Source: Pleurodeles waltl
Lineage: Eukaryota > Chordata > Amphibia > Caudata > Salamandridae
Reading direction: 5' to 3'
Assembly (NCBI RefSeq): GCF_031143425.1
Contig: NC_090445.1
Coordinates: 1,574,774,049-1,574,838,048 of the forward strand
DNA length: 64,000 nucleotides
A program made the translations under genes and the position numbers. Every line of letters starts with the position of its first letter. Position 1 is the first letter of the stretch. Positions 57,561-64,000 of the stretch are shown one piece after another. The notes under the pieces are model-generated. The model did no database searches. It had not been told where the DNA came from and worked only from the letters and a program-made list of their open reading frames with translations.

Positions 57561-58640
57561 ATCAGAAGTCACGAGGTCGAAACTGAAATAAAAGGGGAAA
57601 AATTCACTCAAAAGAAGACATCAGAGCATAGGTGACACATAATGGGGCAAGTTGAAGGAAGCTCATGTGGCAGCTGGGCCTGAGAAGGAGAGACGGACAG
57701 GCCAAGCTGAGATGAAGAACTAGTCAGTGTTGCTCTCCCAGCCCACAGATTAGGGTGGGTGCTTCCATTAAGTAGGGGCAGCGGGAATTAGTACATTACA
57801 ACTTGCTTTGTTGTAAGGTTCCTGCTCTGTTCAGTTTTCTACTGTTAGTGTTTCTGCACCTTTGTGGCCTTTCCTGTCCCTTTCATATTTGCTATCAGTA
57901 GGTTTGGTGTTTTGTCTGTTGTCCACTACATCTGATGTTTACGTCTTGCATTTTTACCCTGCTACCGCCTGTGCTCCTAAACTCGAAGAGGGCCTGCTGG
58001 TACTGTTGGGTTTGTTAACTGCCCGTGATCTGGAGCATGGCGTAAGTCTGCTACTGTTTGAGACTGTTTTGTGATGACCGCCTTAAGATCAACAACTGAA
58101 GTGTCTTCTGTTTTACCAAGATTTCATCCTACTATCAGATTTACAGTGACAGTCCCAGTTTTCATTACCTGTCCCTGCAGATGTCTGCAAGTTTAGCTCA
58201 TGTCCCTGCTTTCAGAGAAGGTCATTTGAAAACAGAAGGAGGCACGTTTTGTGTTTTCCATGGTGCGACTAGGTAGCAGCTCTTGTCAGAAAATAATTTA
58301 ATCACCAGATGTAAAAATTATACTGGGTGTAAAAGTTGCATTTAATTTATTTCGTTACTTGTCTGTGTTTCCAGTTAATGTCTGTGTTTCTATGTCAATG
58401 TGCGATGTAGTTCTTCTTCTATTTATGTGAAATATCCCAGTTGTTGGTTTTTCAAAATCTGGCTATCCTATTCTCTTGTGAACTGCACCTCAATCCACTG
58501 GCAGGAATTACCAAAATGCAGTAGACGAGGGGCTGAAGTGTGGTGTTTTACCTCTCTCTTCTTCCTGCACCTTTTTCCCCTGACAAGGTTCTGGTAGTGA
58601 GGTGTCCTCATCGGCATTCAAAGGGAGACTTTTGGTGGAA
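57561..58640. other. Interruption within the Gypsy fragment
   Basis: This holds no Gypsy homology and no other recognised gene. Boundaries are estimated from where RT homology stops and RNase H-side homology resumes. Confidence 0.4.
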
Positions 58641-58744
58641 TCTCATCAGAGGCTGGTCTCAAACTATCTGCCTTCAGCCAAGTCACAATGCTGTGGGACT
58701 ATAGTTGGACCCTAGACAGCCCTAGCATACAAAAAGCAACCAAA

Positions 58745-59215
58745 GGAAGTGAGATGCACTATGTAGTATCTGAAGGCCTTCAAGGACAAAAAGACAGCAC
58801 AATACCATCTCCCTTGTTGAAGGCCATCTGACATTGCATACTGACACTTCATGCGATGGTATTGGAGTGGTATTGGCTCAACTCAAAGACAAGGGTAAAG
58901 AGCATCCAGTGGCATATATCAGTTGCACACCATCATTTAAAAGGAATGTTTTGCAATAGCATGGGCCCTGAGGAAGTTCTTTCCATTATTGTGTGGTATC
59001 AGGTTTGAGAATCAAACACTTCACGAACCACTCAAGTGGTTGGTGGTAAGGAAGAGTGAAAATCCCAGCTTGCTGTGATGGTGTATCCCATTACAAGGCA
59101 TAGATTTTACTGTACCACGTAAACAAGGAATGTGAAATGGGTATGGCGATTGACCTTTCTGCCAGTTTTGATGTTCCAAAGACTAGACTTCTCCAATGTT
59201 TTAATAAAGTTCGGG
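58745..59215 (+). pseudogene. Gypsy RNase H fragment
   Basis: RNase H removes the RNA template during reverse transcription. The plus strand shows AFKDKKTAQY and then LHTDTSCDGIGVVLAQLKD, with the first catalytic aspartate in the TDxSxxGIG motif. KEHPVAYIS and AWALRKFFPLLCGIRF follow, then EPLKWLVVRKSENPSLL and LQGIDFTVPRKQG. These are consecutive landmarks of Ty3/Gypsy RNase H. Several small indels shift frames and a stop interrupts near 59078, so the product is dead. Confidence 0.78.
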
Positions 59216-59374
59216 GTAGTCTGAACTGATAGGAGCACCTATTGGGACAGGAATGTCTCCAGCATGGCATACTGGTGTGTGCTCCTAACCTGGATGACCC
59301 AACAGCATATGAGAAAATATTACCATAACTTGTACCACACTAGTGTAACACACTCATCAAGTGTGTGGCTACAG

Positions 59375-59786
59375 CTAGGCCTGGGTGGAATTTTAACTAT
59401 GCCAGAGTAATCAGAGTAATCTCAGTAATTACTCAATATTCTTGTGATGTGAAATAAACAAAATTATGGGGTTACGCCAGCTTGAGTAATTAAGAGTAAT
59501 TTGAGGCAAAAATCCTACTTCAGGTGCACAGGAACAGAGAACTACGAGAGAGCGAGCGGCAGCTGGCTACTGCTGTCCGTGTCCTGTACATTACAATGCT
59601 ATTTTCTTAGTGTAAAATGCATCCTTGGGCCCATTTTAGATGTGAGGTGCATTTTGCACTAAGCAAATAGTGCTAAATTCTGGAGTATACTTCTCACCTA
59701 ATTATACATAATTATGAAGATTTTGGGCATAATTATGAGTAATTACACTAGAGAGAAATATGCTGTTACTCCCACCCCTATATATC
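59375..59786 (+). mobile_element. AT-rich MITE with TAGGNNTGGG ends
   Basis: The left end is TAGGCCTGGGTGGAA, and the right end (GTTACTCCCACCCCTA) reads TAGGGGTGGGAGTAAC on the other strand, giving loosely matching inverted repeats. The interior is rich in GAGTAATTA motifs on both strands. Related fragments lie at 52150-52275 and 62317-62372. The ends suggest a hAT relative, but no 8-bp duplication was confirmed. Confidence 0.6.
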
Positions 59787-59789
59787 TGA

Positions 59790-62260
59790 CATGGAGCAGC
59801 ACTACAAGCATGCCTTTTTCTGAAGACATAGGACTACTGTTAATGCCCTTGGATGCTGATAAGTACTGGTGATGGCTGTTTACTGATTTTTGTGAATTAA
59901 TAACTCTGACCGTGCCAGGAAGGAAAGTGGCTTAACGTACACACTACAGTAAACATTATTCTTCAGTGAGGCACCGAGACCCTTGTGCTCACATCCCATG
60001 TTCGCATTGAGTGCGTGTGTATATTGTAGCACTTACAAGACAGAGAGACTATGTGTAGTATGGGCATGTTTGCTGGGATCAGTGTGATCTATTTTGCATG
60101 GCCTGTGGTTTTACATAGTGCAAGACAGAGGATGGATACAGCTTCCCCTACACAGTGGACATGTATTGTTTCCATTCCTGAAGTGAGAGAGGATAGAGAC
60201 AGGATTACCCTTAGAAATTCTATGAGGACCTTTTAGCAAAGGATTGCTGGTGTGATTTTTCCTAAGCACTACCATTTGGTAGATGGTAGGTGTGAGGTAG
60301 TGCGTCTGCAGATTCTGGTGTTAAAGGTGGGGAAGATTGTTTTGTTTGACCTTGATTGCTCCTTTAGGAAGGCTATTGAAGCAGGGTTGTACGCCTTCCT
60401 ACTTCATTGTGCCCATGTTGGGGATACTCCTATTTGGAGCCAGCATCATTATTACCTGTTGTAAGAGCTACCACCTTACACAAAGGCTGGGTCTCCACCA
60501 CAGGCATAAAATGAGGAACGATATCAAGCCGGATCCCGAACCGTAAACAGTGGATCAACAGCTCCTGTCTGGAAAATCAGAATAATAGTGTGAAAGAAAC
60601 CTCTACACGTTGCTACAAATCCAAGTACTCTTTGATGAAGAAAGAAATGCTCTGCACAGTAATCTAAGAGCTGGTGTTAACCGGGGCTGATATCTGCAAG
60701 CCAGCCAGTCTCCCAAAGCTGAAGGGAGAACAACTGAAGTCTGCATATCTTGCTGGAGAAGCTGTGTGTCTATCTAGTGCCTAGAACCCTGCGTGCCTGG
60801 TCAGAGATGGAGGGAGAGTACCTGACCCTGAAGGAAGACCAAAGGTCTAGGAGGAGAAGCCCAGACATGGCCCCATTGGATGGAACACTTAGAAAAAAAT
60901 TATTGCCTAAGTGGTAGCCCTGCTGGGTCAGACCTGTGTTGTGAAGGGTCATCTGACCTCCCAAAGCATGGTTCTTGTGATGAACTGCATGAAGACGCTT
61001 TGAGCCAAGCAACAACATGTGATCTGGTACCCCTTATGTCCAAAGGCCTGGTGCTGCTGGTGGTCAACCTCAGAGGACCTGTTGCTGCTGCAGCAGGAGA
61101 TCTGCCCGACCTAGAGGCCATATCTGCCAAAGGTCACTCGCCAGATTGCCCCAGAGGCTGCAACTGCTGAAGATGAGCACCTGCTAGTCCAGCTTCCACG
61201 CCGATACCTGCAGTGGTCTGGAGATTGACAACCTACAACTGCCACAATGTTTTTGTTGGATTTTAGCATCTTTTTCTATGTATTCACATCCAACTTGTGT
61301 GCTATGGCCTCCTAGACATTGTGACACAAAATGCACATACACACATTTGCATGCGCAGATTAAATCTTTGTATATTCACATCCACTTGGTCTATCTGGTT
61401 ATACATCAAACTACAGTTGTTAATGTCTGTTGAACTACTGGATATGATGACGGGTCACTGGAATGAAGAAGTTCTAAGAGACTGTTGATGTCTCTTGCTG
61501 ATTTGGGGTATTAATCACGGTCACCTTTGCAATTGTTACTCATTTCATCATACCATCCATAATGAGTATTTATTGTGAAACATGCAATCATGAAAAAATG
61601 CAAACAACATCAACTAAGCAACAGATACGAGAAAGGTGTATGAAGGCCTTAAGCTTCAGCCAAGTGATTCATCACAGACAACATCGTAATAAAGCATAAC
61701 TAATTGAAACTCCAGAGATGTTCCTCTTCAATTTCCCCAGCTTTGTTCTGTCCTCTTTCTAGTTCTACCTACTTTCCTCTCGTCTGTTCTAGTCCTTCCT
61801 CTTTGTCAGTGAGGTTGGAAAACTCTCTTTGAGCTATGGCAGTTGTGGAGTTGTTGCAGCAGTCTACATCCCTGGAGTCTGTTGCTTCTCTTTCCACTAC
61901 CAGTCGCTCAGCTAACGCTGCCAGATAGCACCGAGTAGAGAGAACAGCTTCAGAAGGAACTCAGTGATGTTTTGCGGACTCCTGCGACCAAGAGCTCGCA
62001 GGTGTAATGGCTGCAGTTCGATGGAGTCCGGAAGCCACCGGACGGCAGGTACTGCAGCGTAGCTGGTCCAAATATTTCTTAGAGCAGCACCATGCACCAT
62101 GCTCAGTCTTGAACTCACTTGGGAGAGAAAGCAGATTTCAAACTGCACCTAACCTTGGCAATTGTGTAAAACAGCATGGTAGGCTAAGCCCCCGCTGCTG
62201 TGATCTTGTACAATGTGCAAGTTATTAGTTTGACTTGTAGTAGATCCTCACAGCCTTCAG
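59790..62260. other. Gene-free interval
   Basis: There are no supported genes. The GC-moderate stretch at 60.6-61.2 kb resembles noncoding retroelement DNA in texture only. Frames up to 96 codons have no motifs. Confidence 0.4.
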
Positions 62261-62316
62261 ATTAATAATAGTGCTGATTAATTCTGCCAGCGGAGTGGCA
62301 GAATCTATCAGTAAAT

Positions 62317-62372
62317 CGGCTTTACAAGAGTAACACAGAATTACTAAATTCCTCTAATAATCACCCCTAATC
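62317..62372. mobile_element. Small fragment of the GAGTAATTA MITE family
   Basis: AGAGTAACACAGAATTACTA with TAATCACCCCTAA matches the interior and end of the family seen at 52150 and 59375. Confidence 0.45.
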
Positions 62373-62379
62373 GTAGATA

Positions 62380-63215
62380 ATAGACATGCACAATAAGGTT
62401 ATGTTGAATATGTTGCAACTTGACTCATTTAACAAAAGTTGCTGTGCTGCATTGCACTAGGGAGACAGCTCAGCATAGAGACATATTTACTAAATATGGC
62501 CTGCCACACTATCTTCTCCTGCCTTGGCGCTTTTTAATGCTGCCTAGAGCCACACACACCTTTGTACTACAGGACAAAGGTTTTTGTGTATTGCTAGCAT
62601 AGGTTTTCCACCGGAGGGATATCCTCCTTCCAGTACAAAATCCCATGTTTAAACATTTTTTTAAACATTTCCCACATTAGATGTGTGATGTACAGTGTAG
62701 CACACATGCAATGTTTGAAATGTTAGGTGACATTAAAACACTTCTCATGGAGACATTATTTTTTAATACAAAGACAGGTTCAATGTGTGTAAAAAACAAT
62801 CAACAGTAGCGTTAGAACTCTCAAGCACCACTCATGGAAGGCCCCCTTGATGCAATGTACCACAAAGCGGCACAAAGTGTTATATGAACTACAAAAGGGG
62901 CACCTTTCCAGCACAACAAAAGCTTTGCACTGGAAAGTAAATACTATATCAAGACTTTGTGCTACTTTGCATGACCTTGTGATGGCACAAAGTCTCGCCA
63001 TATGTACCCCACTGTGTTTTGGTGGTATACTTTCCAACCAGCCTTCTCCATCATTGTAATTAAAGTGTGAATGACATTTGGCTGCAACTGCAGTCTCACT
63101 AGCCTTACATGCACCTGATAACAGGATAGCAGCTGAATAACACACTTTATCCTAATATCCTTTCCTGTTAGGGTAGTATTATCCTCATGAGCAAAGATGG
63201 CATGCAAACAATCAT
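62380..63215. other. Gene-free interval, likely Harbinger 3' flank
   Basis: This lies just beyond the C-terminal end of the decayed Harbinger transposase in its reading direction. No terminal inverted repeat of a full element was recognised. Confidence 0.35.
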
Positions 63216-63219
63216 ATGA

Positions 63220-64000
63220 CTTTAGAGCCATTTTTAACATCATTTAGGCATAAGCCGTCCATTACATTGCATTGTATTTAAGCACTTAGACAAAGCTTTA
63301 TACCACTAACAGGGAAATGTGGTTTATCATCCCGATCATCATCACGGGCTGCATGAATGTCCATGACAGGTGGCAAAGTGGCATATCTTCATAGAGTAAT
63401 GTTGGGTTGTATATACCACAGCACCACAATCTGACAAACCTTGCTTGAGGAATACATTAGGGCACCTCCAACCTTGTCTAGGCATCTGTATTATGTCTCT
63501 AGTAGTCTAATTGCCTGCTCAATGAGATTCATAGTTAAAATGTAGATCTTGTATTTATGTTCATAGTTAAATGTAGTTTAAATGTTGTTAAAATGTAGAT
63601 CTTGTATTTATGTTCATAGGTGTTGTGGTTGCTCACAGAAGGTCTAGAATATAGAATTAACCGCAATAAGAGCAAAATGTCTCATGATGTAGTTGATGCA
63701 AATCATCTGCTGACTGGCACTTTCAACAAATGGTCCCAAACTGACATTCCATGCCCACCGTTGTCCAAGGTCTATCAAGGTCTATCAAAATGTGGTTAAT
63801 GCTGCAGTTCATTGGTACTATTGTATCATGTGTTGAGCCAGCAAGGTTTGAGCAGTTGTTGGTGGTGCTCAGAGTGGCAAAGTGTTTTCTGTTGTGGGTC
63901 AGCCATGTTTCCTGTTTGGAAATGTAGCCACATGAGCACAGTCAATAGCTTCACCCCCAAGAGGTATGCTGGATAACCGACTGAAGAAAGTATTCATGTT
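63220..64000 (-). pseudogene. Harbinger (HARBI1-like) transposase remnant, cut by window edge
   Basis: PIF/Harbinger transposases use a DDE catalytic triad. On the minus strand, IPLGGEAIDCAHVATFPNRK (63905-63970) matches the conserved IGAIDCTHVxI block, and its aspartate (63941-63943) is the first catalytic acid. Nearer the C-terminus, YRCLDKVGGALMYSSSKVCQ (63429-63490) matches the family's closing segment. Numerous stops and frame changes lie between, and a 53-bp direct duplication sits in the middle. The N-terminal part lies outside the window. It is a plausible relative of the source that mobilised the Harbinger MITEs here, though that link is inferred. Confidence 0.72.
63534..63619 (+). 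repeat. 33-bp direct repeat, period 53
   Basis: A 33-bp stretch beginning GTTAAAATGTAGATCTTG is present at 63534-63566 and identically at 63587-63619. It falls within the decayed transposase and so post-dates its loss of function or caused part of it. Confidence 0.85.

Larger units (their letters stand above)
56900..59300 (+). mobile_element. Second Ty3/Gypsy fragment (RT and RNase H)
   Basis: Plus-strand RT (57.12-57.56 kb) and RNase H (58.77-59.21 kb) are in the normal order and strand. They are separated by ~1.2 kb that shows no homology and is presumably a later insertion or scrambled sequence. No LTR, gag or integrase was found. The RT differs clearly from that of the 27-39 kb element, so this is another Gypsy lineage. 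Confidence 0.7.

Overview
The window reads as intergenic DNA from a very large vertebrate genome, most likely a salamander and probably a newt. This rests on three things. Almost everything recognisable is a transposable element or a repeat. The mix (L1, Ty3/Gypsy, a tyrosine-recombinase element, Harbinger and hAT DNA transposons, tRNA-derived SINEs) fits what is known of newt genomes. Several repeat families also look familiar to me from salamander sequence, but that is recall, not a search. I found no host protein-coding exon, rRNA, intact tRNA gene or CRISPR array. All recognisable protein homology belongs to broken transposon genes.

Layout, left half. 1-740 is unique-looking, CpG-containing DNA with a tight CRE / D-box / E-box cluster. 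740-1755 is a tRNA-derived SINE split by a hAT MITE (8-bp target duplication) and a Harbinger MITE (TTA duplication). 2290-3560 is a degenerate minisatellite. 3588-7315 holds two copies of a ~670-bp repeat with TATA and polyadenylation-like signals, plus shorter companion repeats. 7617-9770 is a 5'-truncated L1 (minus) lying within a 55-bp minisatellite. 14464-14575 is a (TATC)n(TG)n microsatellite. 14794-18094 is a 3.3-kb solo LTR-like element with TG...CA ends and a GGTGA target duplication, carrying an internal 712-bp tandem duplication. 18.7-20.5 kb is an A-rich, possibly decayed coding region.

Layout, centre. 26.48-26.87 kb (minus) is the C-terminal part of a DIRS/Ngaro-type tyrosine recombinase. 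From 27.17 to about 39.4 kb (minus) lies a decayed Ty3/Gypsy element with gag end, protease, RT, RNase H and integrase. It is split by a nearly full-length ~7.1-kb L1 (30584-37659, minus) and by another insertion at ~28.29-30.40 kb. The L1 has a GC-rich 5'UTR, ORF1 and ORF2, but carries a frameshift and a stop in ORF1 and a one-base deletion inside the RT YADD motif.

Layout, right half. 41168-41357 is an almost perfect fold-back element. 41.52-43.61 kb is a 2.1-kb AGGT-based simple array. SINE copies lie near 43.77 and 54.64 kb, a second Harbinger MITE at 44751-45154, a hAT MITE with an 8-bp target duplication at 47818-48157, and a hairpin-rich MITE at 55.84-56.24 kb. A second Gypsy fragment (RT and RNase H, plus strand) spans 56.9-59.3 kb, and a decayed Harbinger transposase (minus) runs off the right edge.

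Nothing here acts as a gene pathway. The story is layered insertion: SINE, then MITEs; Gypsy, then L1; satellite, then L1. The most unusual structures are the string of perfect hairpins in the first MITE, the internally duplicated giant LTR, the fold-back element and the AGGT array.
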